A stretch of 64,000 bases of DNA from Artocarpus heterophyllus (lineage: Eukaryota; Streptophyta; Magnoliopsida; Rosales; Moraceae). Positions 34,480-47,970 of this stretch are shown one piece after another. Every line of letters begins with the position of its first letter. Position 1 is the stretch's first letter. The translations under genes were made by a program, and so were the position numbers. Under the pieces are notes generated by a model, which saw nothing but the letters and a program-made list of their open reading frames with translations, had not been told where the DNA came from and made no database searches. The DNA lies in the NCBI GenBank assembly GCA_025403435.1, contig CM046350.1, positions 24,987,661-25,051,660 of the forward strand. Reading direction: 5' to 3'.

Positions 34480-35047
34480 TGTTTTAAAGAGATGACATTA
34501 GGTCATCTCTGATAAGTGAGTATTTCACTCACAAATCAATTATTTCTTAAACGTAAATATTGTAAAAATTCCTAAGCATTTGTATTATTTTGATGTGTCT
34601 TTTTGTTTTCTTGTAGGAAACTATAAATCAAGAGGAATGTAGATGAAAATGTAGCAGAATAGGAGATTTTGGAGCGTTTGGGAGAAGCATTGAAAGAGGG
34701 AAGCAAGCTCGGGCAAGAACCCACGTCAAAAGGAGCCAAAAAGCCCTTTAAGATCCATCATGCACCAAGTCGTGCAGGCCTGGCATGCTCGCGCACGCTG
34801 GAGCTCATTGGAGTGCCCAGCACCCGGCGCTGTAGTGCCAAAAAAAGGGCACTACAGTGGCCATTTGCGCATGGCCACACATTGGCTTCCTCTGTGGCCA
34901 CAAGCTTGATCAGAAAGGACACACGGGGGCATGCGCCAGTGCACGTTGAGTGCCTCCTAGTGCCCTTCTTGTGCTGATTCTAATTTTTGGGCAATCTTGG
35001 CCCCAAATTCTTGATCCAAGGGCTAAAATTTGATGCTGAATAATCCT
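34480..35047 (+). repeat. Repeat Y, left part
   Basis: Begins near an AGATGAC...GTCATCT inverted word and continues until the Athila insertion. It holds a GC-rich stretch at 34740-34960, including a stem of CTGTAGTGCC and GGCACTACAG around an 8-base loop (34830-34857). The 102-residue frame at 34669-34977 covers this GC-rich part and resembles nothing known to me. The right part resumes at 46869. Probably an LTR of an Athila/Tat-like element; no internal region is present. Confidence 0.5.
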
Positions 35048-37191
35048 TGATAAGACTGTAAAAGTATATATTTTACAAGGCTTAAATCATTTATTTATTC
35101 GTTTATTTCTCATTAAATCCTCTAATTAATAACATTTTTGTGTCTTAGTGTGAAAATGTGTTTAAAAATGTGTTTTTAGTGTGTTTTTATGTTTAATAAT
35201 ATTTTTGGTAATTTTTAGAGTCGTTTCAGTGTGTTAAATAAGTGTTTAGTTTGTAAATAGTTAAAACCGTAAAAATAATATGCAGTTGTTTTATTTTAAG
35301 TTTTAATGTGTTTGATAGTGTGTTTTAAGTTTGTAAATATGTCCTACTATATTTTTAGTAATTTCTAAAAATATTTCCAAGTCGTAAAAATCATATCTGT
35401 GTTAAACCAAAAAAGAATGGAAATTTTATAAGTTCTTATCTATTTTTAATTAATTTTATGTGTTTTAATGTAAAATAAAATTTTTAATATTTTTGTAAAT
35501 ATTATTTTTGTAAAATAATTAATTTTAGTGTGTTTTTGAATTTTAGATTTGGAATCTGGAGGAAAAACGGAGCAAAACGGTGCAAAAAGGGGATAAAATT
35601 GGACACCAAATGCACCATTAAATAATTAAAAATTTGAATATTAAATATGCTGGACACGTGGAAAATTTTCATCCGTCTGATGCGTCTCATTTTGAATCCC
35701 AACCTTCCACGTGTCATGCGTCAACCATTGCGTCAGCCGAGTCCCATAGTGCGGTCCACGTGTCGATCTGTGATTTGCTAGTGTATCACACGCGCCGACA
35801 GCTCTCACGCGCATCAGAGAAGGTTTAGGCCTTGTCCAATCATGAGCGATCATTTTCAGTTGTAGCCATTATTTTAGCCGTGCGATTTGATTACCACGAC
35901 TGATCTGACGGTCTGCATTTGTGGGTCACCTACCCCACCTGGGCCCATTATGGCTTGCAATTGTAGACCTTTGGATCGCGTCTTCAACGGTCATGATCAG
36001 CCTGTTTTAATACTTCTAGTTGTCGCGCCATAGAGAATCTCAGCGAGATTCACACACACTGATGAACTCCCAACACGAAGAAAAAGAGAGGGAAATTTGG
36101 ATCATTATGATCTGTTTTTCAACGCTTGAACAATGTAAATAATTGAAAGAATCTCTCAATAGTAATTCTCAAGGCCTATAAATACCGAGGCATTTGCCTC
36201 AGTTCAGCAACTCCCTGCGGGCCTTTGGCCCTCTTTCTCTTTCTTTTCCTCTCTGCTGAGTTAGACTCAGCAGTAACCCTTTTAGGTAAAAAAATAATAA
36301 AATAATGTCTAAATTAGAGTAGAGTGTCTAGTGAGACATTGAGATGATCTTGTATGCATAGTATTTTAGTATGGATTTTGACTCTATATCTGTGGTAATG
36401 CTTATATTTTTGGAGAATAAATTATATTTTTTTGTTTTCAATAATTATTGTAAATGTTGTTATGCTGTCAATTTTTACATAAATTTAGTCATGCTTTCTT
36501 CATGTAATTTAATTGTGTTGCATAGTTAATATTAATAATAATGAAATGGTGCTTAATTTTATGGAATGTCTTTTACTATAGTATGACTTGTTATATTGTC
36601 GATTCTAGATATTTCATAAGACGAAGTGCTGCCGGAGTTAATATAAAAATTTATTCCACTAAAATATATTAATTTTGATTTGTTATTATCTTTTCTATCC
36701 TATAATTATGTTAATTATAATTGAGTGACAACTGTTATAATTTTCATAATTAGTGCACCAATAATTATTCTACTAGTTTTTATATGAAGACCCTTACTGC
36801 ATTATAGCTTGCTATATTGTCGATTTAGGTTGACCTATATAATTAGTAAAATGTGCTTGCAATTAATGAGATAAGATATAATAAATCAAATGCTTTAGAT
36901 AATTATTAATTAGAGTTAAAATTCTATATCGGTTGCAAAACATACAAGGGATTCTCAATGCTTCATCGTTTTAATTTTATGCTTTAAATTTTAAATTAAA
37001 TAAAATAAAAACCACAAAAATATTTATTTCATTTTACACTTTGATTTGAAAAAGTGCTTGCCTTTTTGAACATTTATTTTTATCAATTTGTTGAGGTATA
37101 AATTTTCATCTCTCTGTGGATACGACAGGTTTTTTATACTACAAACTTCCGTTGTTTAAAAAGAAACACATTTTGGGGCGTTACCATACCA
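35048..37191 (+). repeat. 5' LTR of the Athila-type element (2144 bp)
   Basis: TGATAAGACTG start and CCATACCA end. The TATA box TATAAATA is at 36177-36184, followed by CTCTTTCTCTTTC leader sequence. The frames at 35502-35853 recur in the other LTR (45230-45578) and are not genes. Confidence 0.92.
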
Positions 37192-37197
37192 AAAATC

Positions 37198-37215
37198 TGA
37201 CGCCGTTGCTGGGGA
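37198..37215 (+). other. Primer-binding site, tRNA-Asp type
   Basis: TGACGCCGTTGCTGGGGA starts seven bases after the LTR end. It differs at two positions, by my reading, from the TGGCGCCGTTGCCGGGGA site common in Athila and Calypso elements. Confidence 0.85.
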
Positions 37216-37911
37216 GTTGCTGTTACTTTGTCAGATTATTAAATTAAGCAGGAAACTAGGTAAGTACTTTATCCTTATCTTGTAAATAGTGTAAATATCA
37301 TTATTTTAGTTTGATTATTTAATTAAGTAGGCCACTATTCACGAAAGTTATTATTTATGTCACTATTCACACACTGTTCACTATTCATAGAAAAATAAAA
37401 AAATAAAAAAATCATAAAAATCATAAAAATTTTATTTTCTTTTCTTTTCTTTGTAAAATATTTATTTTCTTAGTTTTAGGTTTAAATTTAGGTTTTTGAC
37501 TTAGAAATAAAACATAATAAAATTTTAGAGTTAGGTTTTTCATAAAATAAATTGTGGTTTTGTGAAGAGTATTCTTTGAGGAAGTTCTATTTGGAGCCTG
37601 GTACAGGCTCGGATACCTTTCCCATAGTCAGTTAATTTTGGAGATTCTCCTAACACCAGTCATTTCGAGAACGTTGTTTTGACTAGGAGATTGGTTTTTA
37701 AGGAGCCCTAGCCCCATCAATTTTTCTTGGGAACATCCTTAAAGTATATAATTCTCAAGATCTACAAAATAACTTAGGCGAATGCTTTTCATTCACTACT
37801 TTATTCTCCCCGAATAAAGAAAAGCTTAACATTTCATCTCTTTCCCCTGTAAAAAAAAATAAAAAATAAAAAAATAAAAAAAATAAAAAAAGAGATGAAC
37901 ACTTAGCGTTA

Positions 37912-38553
37912 ATGCTTCGACATAGAGACAAACTTGGTCGATTTGTTAAGGCTTCAGACTTAAGAAATCCTAGTGAACAATCGTCGAACCCTTTTTCGTA
38001 TTTTTCATCCTTGTCAACCACTCTTTCAAATTCGTTTACGATGGAGAATCTGGGTGAGAATCCTCAAAGAATGTTGATGAAAGATTTCATGCATCCGACT
38101 CGCACTTTAACTCCTTCATGTATTGTGTTTCCATCAAATCTTCCACAACAAGATTTTAAGCTTGGCATGATTCAACTCTTACCAATCTTCTTTGGATTAG
38201 AAAGCGAAAATCCTTATGTTCATATTCGTGAATTTAAAGAAGTTGTTGCCACTTTTCATTGCCACCCTGATATTGCTAATTCCATCAAATTAAATTTTTT
38301 CCCTTTCTCACTGAAAGATAAAGCTAAAAGTTGGCTTTATTCTTTAAGACCTCGATCCATTCAATCATGGAATGACATGACATCTGCTTTCTTCTACAAG
38401 TACTTCCCATATCAAAAGACCAACAATCTCAAGAAACAAATTCTGACTTTCTCCCAAAATGATCATGAAAATTTCTACAAAGCATGGGAAAGATTTCAAG
38501 ATTTGTTAAGTCAATGTCCTCACCATGGTTACGATAGTCAGCTTTTTCTATGA
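37912..38553 (+). pseudogene. Athila gag, first part
   Basis: The frame begins MLRHRDKLGRFV, with an internal MENLGENPQRM at 38041 that may be the ancestral domain start. The Retrotrans_gag domain follows: ENPYVHIREFKEVV, LKDKAKSWLYSL, SWNDMTSAFFYKYFP, FYKAWERFQDLLSQCPHHG. It ends at TGA 38551-38553, after which the coding phase shifts by one and continues at 38588. In life gag forms the particle shell. No zinc knuckle was seen in the following part. Confidence 0.85.
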
Positions 38554-38587
38554 ATGACTCACAAGTCATGATCGCCAATACCTAGAA

Positions 38588-41500
38588 ATGATGTGCAATA
38601 GAAAATTTTTACAGAAGGATCCTGACAAGGCCAAGGAATTTCTTGATGAATTTGCTAAGAAAGTTCATCTGTGGGCTGAATTAGATATTTCTCATGATAC
38701 TAATAAGTCCCGATCAACTAGAATTCATCAATTGAAGGAAGAAGATAACTATAACCTTAGGGTTCAAGTTGAAAACCTTACAAGAGAATTAGAAATCCTC
38801 AAAGCAAAGAATGAGAAAGGAAGTCATGTAGTCACAAAAGTTGAACTACAAGGAACAAATTTTGTGAATGAAAGGTTTGAACAACAACCACTGGATTGTC
38901 ATGTTTATCGGGAAGTTATAGGAGCATATGAGGAATGATGCAATGCCATAAGGACAAATCATAAGCCTTATACTCCTTATCCTGAAATTTTCAATCTTGA
39001 TGGAAGAAACAACTTGAATTTTGACAGGAGGAATTCAAATCAAGAGCAATCATTTGGAAATCAATGGAGAAATGAAGAAGAAATGCACTCAGGAGAAAAT
39101 GTTCCTCAACATGATTCACACTCAAGCAAATCTCTTGAAGAAACATTACAAGCATTCATTGAGATACAAAACAAGTCATGTGAGAAAATTGAAGCTGCTT
39201 TAACACAAATAATAAAAGAAATTTCAAAATTGAATTAAAAATGTTCATCTCAAGCTCTGGTCATTTTTGAAGGACAAAGCGTGATACAAACCTCTAACAC
39301 TGAAGAGAAGGATGAAGAGGTTGGTCATGTTACTACTCGTAGTGGTAAATCATTGGAAAAATCAAACACCACAAATGCAAGTAATGAAGAAGATGTTCCT
39401 CAAAGAGAAGAAGAAGAAGTGAATAAGTTTCCAATAGAAGTCCCTTTTCCTCAAGCTCTTCAAACTACTAGGAAAGTGCCAAAAAATTATGAACACATCT
39501 TGGAACATTTGAAGTAAGTTCGAATCGATCTTCCTCTTTTGTAAATTCTCAAACAAGTGCCTGCTTATGCCAAAGTGATAAAAGATTTGTGCACTGTGAA
39601 AAGGAAACATCATGTCCCAAACACTGCATTCTTAACTGAGCAACTAAGTATAGTTCTTGAGCAAAGAGCATCGGTCAAGTACAAAGATCCTGGATGTCCC
39701 ACAATCACCTGTTACATAGGAACCCATGAAATCACTCAACCCTTGTTAAACTTAGGAGTGAACGTCAATCTCATGCCCTATTCGATTTACTCGCAACTAG
39801 GCCTTGGAGAGATTAAGCCAACATCTGTGGTCTTGCAATTCGCAGACCGATCCATAAAGAAACCACGAGGGATAGTTGAAGATGTTTTATTATAAGTTGA
39901 TAAGTTTTATTATCCCGTTGATTTTCTCATTTTAGACACTCAAATTGAGGTGGATATAGAATCAAAAATTCCTATCATCCTCGGAAGACCTTTCTTAGCT
40001 ATGGCTAATGCTCTCATCAATTGTCGAAATGGTCTCATGAAAATCTCTTTTGGAAATATGACTCTTGAAGTGAATGTTTTCCATATTTGGAAGCAATTTC
40101 AAAGCAATAATGAGTGTTCTTACACTGAAATCATTGATGAAGCTGTTCATAAAGAATTTCAAAAGTCAACTGATGTGCTTGAAGAAATCTTCCAAAGTCT
40201 TGATCTTGAAAATCTTGATCTCATTTTTGATATTCCTAAACATTCACTGGACAAAGAAACAAAGTTTTGGCAACCACATTTTGAAAAGCTATTCCCAGAA
40301 GGAGAAAAGCCAAAACAATTCACTAAACAAATTCCCAAAGTTAAGTTAGCCTAACTTCCTGAAGGACTAAAACATGCATTCTTAGGAGCTGATGAATCTT
40401 TTCCTGTTATCATTTCATCCAAACTCGATGAATCACAAGAGCGACGGTTAATTAACATGTTGCGTGATCATAAAAATGCATTGGGTTGGACAATAGCTGA
40501 TATCAAGGGTATTAGTCCCTTGATTTGCTCCCATCATATTCAATTGGAAGAAGGTACTAATCCAAAAAGAGATCCCCAAAGAAGACTGAACCTAACAATG
40601 AAATAAGTCGTGAGGAATGAAGTTTTGAAACTGTTAAATGCTGGTATCATTTACCCCATTGCCGATAGTAAATGGGTCAGTCCAACTCAAGTTGTTCCTA
40701 AGAAATCTGGTGTAACTGTGATAAAGAATGAAAAAGGAGATTTTTTCTCTACAAGAGTTGTCATTGGATGGCGAATGTGCATTGATTATCGAAAATTCAA
40801 TGCCGCCACTCGAAAAGACCATTTTCCACTCCCATTCATCGATCAAATCTTAGAACGTGTAGCTGGTCATCCTTTCTATTGCTTTCTAGATGGATATTCA
40901 GGATATTATCAAATAGGGATAGCATTAGAAGATCAGGAAAAGACCACGTTTACATTCCCTTTTGGTACTTTTGCTTTCTGACGAATGTCATTCAGACTTT
41001 GTAACGCTCCAGCTACATTTCAAAGATGCATGATAAGCATTTTCAGTGACATGGTTGAGAAGATTATGGAAGTTTTCATGGATGATTTGACTATTTTTGG
41101 TGATTCGTTTGATACTTGTCTGCTTTACTTGGAAGCTGTTTTGAAAAGATGTAAAGAAAATGGCCTTGTGTTAAATTGGAAAAAATGCCATTTTATGGTT
41201 CCATCTGGCATAGTTCTTGGACACATTGTCTCTGAAAGAGGAATTGAAGTTGATCCAGCTAAGATTGAGCTTATTTCAAACTTGGCCACTCCAAAGACTA
41301 CTAGAGATGTTCGATCTTTTCTTGGACACGCTGGATTTTATAGGAGGTTCATTCAAAATTTTTCAGCCATATCAAGACCATTGTGTAATCTCCTGTTGAA
41401 AGATGCTGTGTTTGAATGGACAAAAGAATGTGAAGAATCTTTTCAAACACTGATATCTAAGTTAACTTTTGCACCTAACATGCAATCCCTTGATTGGAGT

Positions 41501-43185
41501 TTACCATTTGAAGTCATGTGTGGTGCAAGCAATTACGCTGTAGGAGCCGTCTTAGGTTAACGAAGGGAAGGAAAACCTTTATAGTGTACTATGCAAGCAA
41601 AACCTTGAGCAATGCTCAAATGAATTACTCAACCACTGAACAAGAATTACTTGTTGTAGTATTTGAGCTTGATAAGTTTCGTTCATACCTAATCGGTTCA
41701 CCCATCACTGTTTTCACTGATCATTCTGCCCTTAAGTATCTCTTTTCTAAAAAGGATGCTAAAGCCCGACTTATCAGGTGGATCCTTCTTCTGCAAGAGT
41801 TTGATTTGACTATCAAGGACAAGAAATGAGTTGAGAACATGGTAGCTAACCACTTATCTCGTTTGGAAGTCAATGATTCTATCGATGGTTCACCAATTCA
41901 TGATGAATTTCCTGATGAACATCTGTTCTCTGTTACCAAGTTACCTTGGTATGCACACATTGTCAATTATTTGGCAACTGGAGAAATTCCATCTGCTTGG
42001 AGTTTGCAAGACAAAACAAAGTTTTTGATTGAAGTGCGTAACTTTTACTAGGATGATTCGTACCTTTTCAAATACTGTCGTGATCAAATCATCAAACGTT
42101 GCATTCCTGAAGATGAAGTGAATAGTGTCTTAAAATTTTGTCACATTGATGCATCTGGTGGTCATTTTTTTTGCCAAGAAAACTGCTGCAAAGATCCTCC
42201 AATGTGGTCTTTATTGGCCCACTTTGTTCAAAGACACTTATCATTATTATCGTTCCTATGAAAATTGTCAAAAGTTAGGTACTCTGTCTCGTCGTCATAT
42301 GATGCCTCTAAACCCAATTATAGCAATTGAAATATTTGATTGCTGGGAAATAGACTTTATGGGACCTTTTGCACCTTCTTCTAGGTACCTATACATCCTT
42401 CTTGCTGTGGAGTATGTTTCAAAATGGTTGAAGCCGTTGCATGCCATACTAATGATAATACAACTGTTACAAAGTTCTTGAAAGAAAACATGTTATCTAA
42501 GTATGGTACACCACGTGCTATAATCAGTGATCAAGGCACACTTTTTTACAGCCGTTCTTTTGAAGCTTTGATGCGAAAGTACGGTGTGATTCATAAAGTT
42601 TCGACTGCCTATCATCCACAGACAAATGGAAAAGCTGAGTTAGCAAATAGAGAAATCAAACAAATTTTGAAAAAAACAGTGAATGCTGATCGAATAGATT
42701 GGTCCTCACGTCTTCAAGATGCACTCTGGGCATACCGTACAGCTTATAAAGCTCCTTTAGGAATATCTCCCTATAGGCTCGTTTTTGGAAAAGCCTGTCA
42801 TTTACTAGTAGAACTTGAACATAAAGCTTATTGGGCTATTAAAGCTCTCAACTTTGATCTTAGTGCTGCAGGTATTGTACGGAAGCTTCAACTCTCTGAA
42901 CTTGAGGAATTAAGGAACGATGCTTATGACAATTCATGGATTTACAAAGCAAAAATGAAAGCATTTCATAACAAGCACAGTCTGAGAAAGAACTTTGAGC
43001 CAAATCAACGGGTTTATCTCTATGAATCCCTTCTTCACCTTCATCCTGGTAAGTTAAAATCACGATGGACAGGTCCATATATTGTGAAACAAGTTTTCCC
43101 AAATGGTGTTGTTGAAATTGAAGATCCATCTGATGGTAGGATACTCAGAGTAAATGGCCAGAGACTGAAAAGCTACATAGAATGA
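38588..43185 (+). pseudogene. Athila gag end - protease - RT - RNase H - integrase, decayed
   Basis: 38588-41560 stays in one phase, broken by stops near 38936, 39236, 39515, 39542, 39893, 40352, 40604, 40979 and 41558. Protease: LLNLGVNVNLMPYS, where the family has an Asp-x-Gly-Ala active site, so it is lost. RT: MCIDYRKFNAAT, CFLDGYSGYYQI, FRLCNAPATFQRCM and an intact FMDD. The phase then shifts by one. RNase H 41518-41829 ([24 protein letters not shown]). Integrase: 42146-42481 in another phase (CWEIDFMGPFAP), then 42424-43185 ([24 protein letters not shown]). The last 253-residue integrase stretch is the best preserved coding segment in the element. Confidence 0.9.
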
Positions 43186-44713
43186 ATAACTGAACCTGAA
43201 GAAGTCACTCTTTTGGCTCCAGTTTACCAACCTTGAGTAGTTTTCTGTTTATTTTATTTATTTTAAATATTTATTTTTGTTGTTTGTTTTTTTATTTTGT
43301 TTTCTATTTATTTATTTTATAAAAAAAACCCTTCAAAAGTTGAAAATAAATTTCAAAATTAATTCTTGCAATATACCTGAGATTAAGGAGGTTATAATCG
43401 ATTATGACTAGTAAATACTTTGTATTTGCCGCCTCTTGAAACGAATTCTGAAGAATTTGTGTAAAAATATGATTTTTGACTTTCGAAACAAAAAAAAATA
43501 AAGTCTAGGGAATCTGACTTTAAAAGACCCAATTTGTAATATATTGTTGTGTGTTTTAGTTTTTAGTTTTTGGTTTGTTAAGTTTTCCACAGATCATCTC
43601 TGCAGCTATGCTAATTCAGGTAATATCTTTTGCTGCTCTCACTATTCTTTTTATTCTTTTTGAATAATGTATATTTAGGTTGGGGGGAGAGGGTTGTGCT
43701 TAAAAATTGTGCTTCAATGTTGTGCTATGCCAAACGTTTTTTGATTTTGCCCAATTTTTTTTTTTATTTTACTCCAGATTATTGTACATTTTTCATTTTT
43801 GTGTGTTATTTTTTTTGGGTCATAAAATTAAAAGAAAATTTTAAAAAAAATGTCTTGTAAATATTAGTTTCTTAATAATTAATGTCTTATTATTTTGTTT
43901 TGATTTTTGGATTTCATATTAATGTAATATCATTTTTCTATTCTTTGAATTATCTAATTTTATGGACTCTCAAAACTTTGGTTTTATTTAACATTTTTGT
44001 GTTTATTTTTCAAAGTGTTTGTAAGCCATTCTTTTCACACATACACTATAATGCTTAATTGTGGTGGAAAGTCAAAGCTTTGAATAATTGAGTTTGTTAT
44101 TTTGTGAAGATGAACAAATAAAGGCAACAATATTTTCAAAATTAATTAACTAAAAAAAAGAAATAAAAGAAATAAAAAGAAGTGTAAATAAATAAAGTGT
44201 GTAATTATGTAAATTAATAAATAAAGTTGAATAAGTTTGGTTTCGTAGCCTTTTTAACTCGAGTAAGTAAGCTCTAAGAGGTGCTTCAACACCTAGTATC
44301 TTAGACCAAATGGTCTAGGAGTTACTAACCCAAAGCTCGCTAAATGGGTTATGGAGAAAGCTTAAGGAAGCTAGACATTGCACTATCCAATATTTTGTTC
44401 CAAATCAATAATTTGAAGTGTTGCTGCCTGCAGGAGTGATTTGAAGCAAAATATCATAACAATATTATTCCTAGTTTTGGATGAAACTTCATAATTATTC
44501 ATTATCTCCCTTTTTCTGGACTAAGTTTGGCATATATACATTTTGTTAAATAGCATATAAATTGTTCAAATAAAATTTTGGTTTTGTTAGTTTACCTAGT
44601 TAGACAAGTCAAATTATAGTTAAATGATTTTCATTGTATGATTATTTAGTAAATCATTTCAAAATAATATTGCTTTAATTGCTAGGGACTAGCAATAAGC
44701 TGGTTGGGGGGTG
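43186..44713 (+). other. Athila 3' non-coding region with polypurine tracts
   Basis: AT-rich with no env-like frame. A G-rich tract GGTTGGGGGGAGAGGG lies at 43678-43693, and a second, GGTTGGGGGGTG, at 44702-44713 directly precedes the 3' LTR and should be the plus-strand primer. Two such tracts are a known arrangement in Athila-type elements, where the first sits upstream of or within the env position. Confidence 0.6.
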
Positions 44714-46868
44714 TGATGAGACTGTAAAAGTATATATTTTACAAGGCTTAAATTATTTATTTATGCTTTTATTTCTCATTAAATCCTCTAATTAATAACA
44801 TTTTGTGTTAATAATTATTTTTTTGTCTTAGTGTGAAAATGTGTTTAAAAATATGTTTTTAGTGTGTTTTTATGTTTAACAATATTTTTGGTAATTTTTA
44901 GAGTCGTTTTGGTGTGTTAAATAAGTGTTTAGTTTGTAAATAGTTAAAACCGTAAAAATAATATGCGGTTGTTTTATTTTGAGTTTAATGTGTTTGATAG
45001 TATGTTTTAAGTTTGTAAATATGTCCTACTATATTTTTAGTAATTTCTAAAAATATTTCCAAGTCATAAAAATCATATCTGTGTTAAATCAAAAAAGACT
45101 AGAAATTTTATAAGTTCTTATCTATTTTTAATTAATTTTATGTGTTTTAATGTAAAATAAATATTTTAATATTTTTGTAAATATTATTTTTGTAAAATAA
45201 TAATTTTAGTGTGTTTTTGAATTTTAAATTTGGAATTTGGAGGAAAAATGGAGCAAAACTGTGAAAAAAAGGGACAAAATCGGACACCAAATGCACCATT
45301 AAAAAATTTGAATTTTAAATATGCTGGACACGTGGCAAATTTTCGTCCTTTCGATGCGTCTCGGTTTGAATCCCAGCCGTCCGTATGTCATGCGTCAACC
45401 ATTGCGTCAGCCGAGTCTCATAGTGCGGTTTACATGTCGATTTGTGATTTGTGAGTGTATCACAAGCGCCGACAGCTCTCACGCGCATCAAAGAATGGTT
45501 CAGGCCTTGTCCAATCGTGTGCGATCGTTTTCAGTTGTAGCCATTGTTTTAGCTGTGCGATCTGATTACCACGACTGATCTGACGGTCTACATTTGTGGG
45601 TCACCTACCCCACTTGGGCCCATTATTGCCCCTCGATTGTGGACCTTTGGATCGCATCTTCAACGGCCACGATCAGCTTGTTTTAATACTTCTAGCCGTC
45701 GCGCCACAGAGAATCTCAGCGAGATTCGCACACATTGATAAACACCTAGCGCGAAGAAAAAGATAGGGAAATTTGGATCATTATGATCCGTTTTTCAACG
45801 CTTGAATAGTGTAAATAATTGAAAGAATCTCTCAATAGTAATTCTCAAGGCCTATAAATATCGAGTCATTTGCCTCAGTTCAGCAACTCCCTTCGGCCCT
45901 TTGGCCATCTTTCTCCTTCTTTTCCTTTCTGTTGAGTTAGACTCAGCAGTAACCCTTTTAGGTAAAAAAATAATAAAATAATGTCTAAATTAGAGTAGAG
46001 TGTCTGGTGAGACAGAGAGATGATCTTGTATGCATGTATTTTGGTATGGATTTTGACTCTATATCTGTGTGGTAATGCTTATATTTTTGTGGAATAAATT
46101 ATATCTTTTTGTTTTCAATAATTATTGTAAATGTTGTTATGCTACCAATTTTTACATAAATTCAATCATGCTTTCTTCATGTAATTTAATTGTGTTGCAT
46201 AGTTAATATTAATAATAATGAAATGATGCTTAATTTTATGGAATGTCTTTTACTGTAGTATGACTTGTTATATTGTCGACTCTAGATATTTCGTAAGACG
46301 AAGTGCTACCGGAGTTAATGTAAAAATTTATTCCACTAAAATATATTAATTTTGATTTGTTATTATCTTTTCTATCCTATAATTATGTTAATTATAATTG
46401 AGTGACAGCTGTTATAATTTTCATAATTAGTGCACCAATAATTATTTTGCTAGTTTTTATAGGAAGACCCTTACTGCATTATGACTTGCTATATTGTCGA
46501 TTTAGGTTGACCTATATAATTAGTAAAATGTGCTTGCAATTAATGAGATAAGATATAATAAATCAAATGCTTTAGATAATTATTAATTAGAGTTAAAATT
46601 TCATATCAGTTGCAAAATATACAAAGGATTCTCAAAGCTTCATTGTTTTAATTTTATGCTTTCAATTTTGAATTAAATAAAATAAAAACCATAAAAATAT
46701 TTATTTCATTTTACACTTTGATTTGAAAAAGTGCTTGCCTTTTTGAACGTTTATTTTTATCAATTTTTCGAGGTACAAATTTTCATCTCCCTATGGATAC
46801 GACAACTTTTCTGTACTACAAACGTCCGCCGTTTAAAAAGAAACACATTTTGGGGCATTACCATACCA
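44714..46868 (+). repeat. 3' LTR of the Athila-type element (2155 bp)
   Basis: TGATGAGACTG start and CCATACCA end, colinear with 35048-37191. Near the left end it carries about two dozen extra bases (TGTTAATAATTATTTTTT) that the other LTR lacks. Confidence 0.92.
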
Positions 46869-47970
46869 ATCCCTAACCCTTTCAAAACCCTAGAGCCTTA
46901 ACTTTTGAAGCTGTGGAGGATTTAGAGAAGAAAGCCATAAGTGAGAGTGAAAATTCCAAGGAGAGGGAGCTTGAAGTTGAGGACTCTTGGAGGATTTAAG
47001 GCTTGAAGTTCATCTCCTCAAATAATTTCTTCATCCTTTCTCTTTACCCTAGTCTTGATTGAAAGTTAGATTTGTATTTGGGTGTTAAACATATTTACTT
47101 TTATGTATTTTATGAAGAGATTAGTAATGAATTTGTCTATATTTACTTAGATTTCCCATTCTAGGGTTTTATATAGCTTGATTTGGATCATGTTTGGATT
47201 ATTTTAGTTAATTGTTGGTGTAATTTCCATTCAATGCTTTTGTGTTGTTTATGCTTTTGATTTATGTGGCCAAATGAATTAATTAATCATGGATGTGTGG
47301 AACTTGACATTCGGGAGAGGGGCTTTCACATATTGGAACTAGGCAACACAACTTAGATTTTATTGAGTTTGGGAAGCCAGAAAAGCTTAGGTAATTGCTT
47401 TAAGAAGGCAATCTTCATTATTAAGTCGAGAGACTAATGACAATTAGATCATCTACTTGATAATCTTGGTTTTTGTGAGGCTAGGAAGCGATCAATGCCT
47501 TGACAATCAAATTATGGATTGAGCTTAATGAATGTATAATTAAACAAATTAGATGGGGATATCAATTTGAGTATTTAAGCATATAATCTCATTTGATTCT
47601 TGGGAGAGGTAATGAGGTGAATTTAGAGCCCTTAATGAATTGAGTGCAATGAAGTTAATAATCAAAAAATAGGATGAGCATAGGAAGAATTAGGCAAAAT
47701 CAAGTCCCTAGACACATTATCATATAGATTGTCCATATTATAAATTATTTATTTTGTTTATGGTTTGTTTGATCAGTTTCAATAGTTTTATTTTTCTTTT
47801 ATTTATTTTCCTTTAAATTCTAATTGCCTAAATAAAGCTCAATCATCATAGTTGTAGTAATTATCTAGTTTTTAGACTTTAATCCTCATGGGAAACGACA
47901 ACGCCTATCTCACAAATCTTATACTAAATCTTGACCCTATGTGCTTGTGAGTATAGGCAAAAAGCCTTCA
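46869..47970 (+). repeat. Repeat Y, right part
   Basis: Continues repeat Y after the Athila element. The end (GGGAAACGACAACGCC, then GCTTGTGAGTATAGGCA, then a short A run) matches the minus strand of 2530-2660, so the family has at least two copies here. U5 ends of Athila/Tat LTRs often have this GACAAC...GCTTGYGAG layout. Left and right parts together are about 1.65 kb, consistent with a solo LTR. I could not confirm a target duplication. Confidence 0.5.

Larger units (their letters stand above)
35048..46868 (+). mobile_element. Ty3/gypsy Athila-type element, 11,821 bp, full length but dead
   Basis: Layout: 5' LTR 35048-37191, tRNA-Asp-type primer site 37198-37215, gag from 37912, protease-RT-RNase H-integrase to 43185, a non-coding tail with two polypurine-like tracts, 3' LTR 44714-46868. 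Flanking 5-mers ATCCT (35043-35047) and ATCCC (46869-46873) form a target duplication with one mismatch. The primer site, the gag (MENLGENPQ, FPSNLPQQDF) and the long 3' non-coding region fit the Athila lineage. No env-like ORF is left in the tail. It sits inside repeat Y. Confidence 0.92.

Noticed and set aside
34669..34977. A 102-codon frame in repeat Y as a gene
   Set aside because: It coincides with a GC-rich hairpin-bearing stretch, has no known motif and ends before the Athila insertion without any gene context.
43186..44713. An env-like gene in the Athila 3' region
   Set aside because: I looked for one because the lineage can carry it, but the region is AT-rich with only short frames such as 43630-43860, which has no signal, coiled coil or membrane pattern that convinces.
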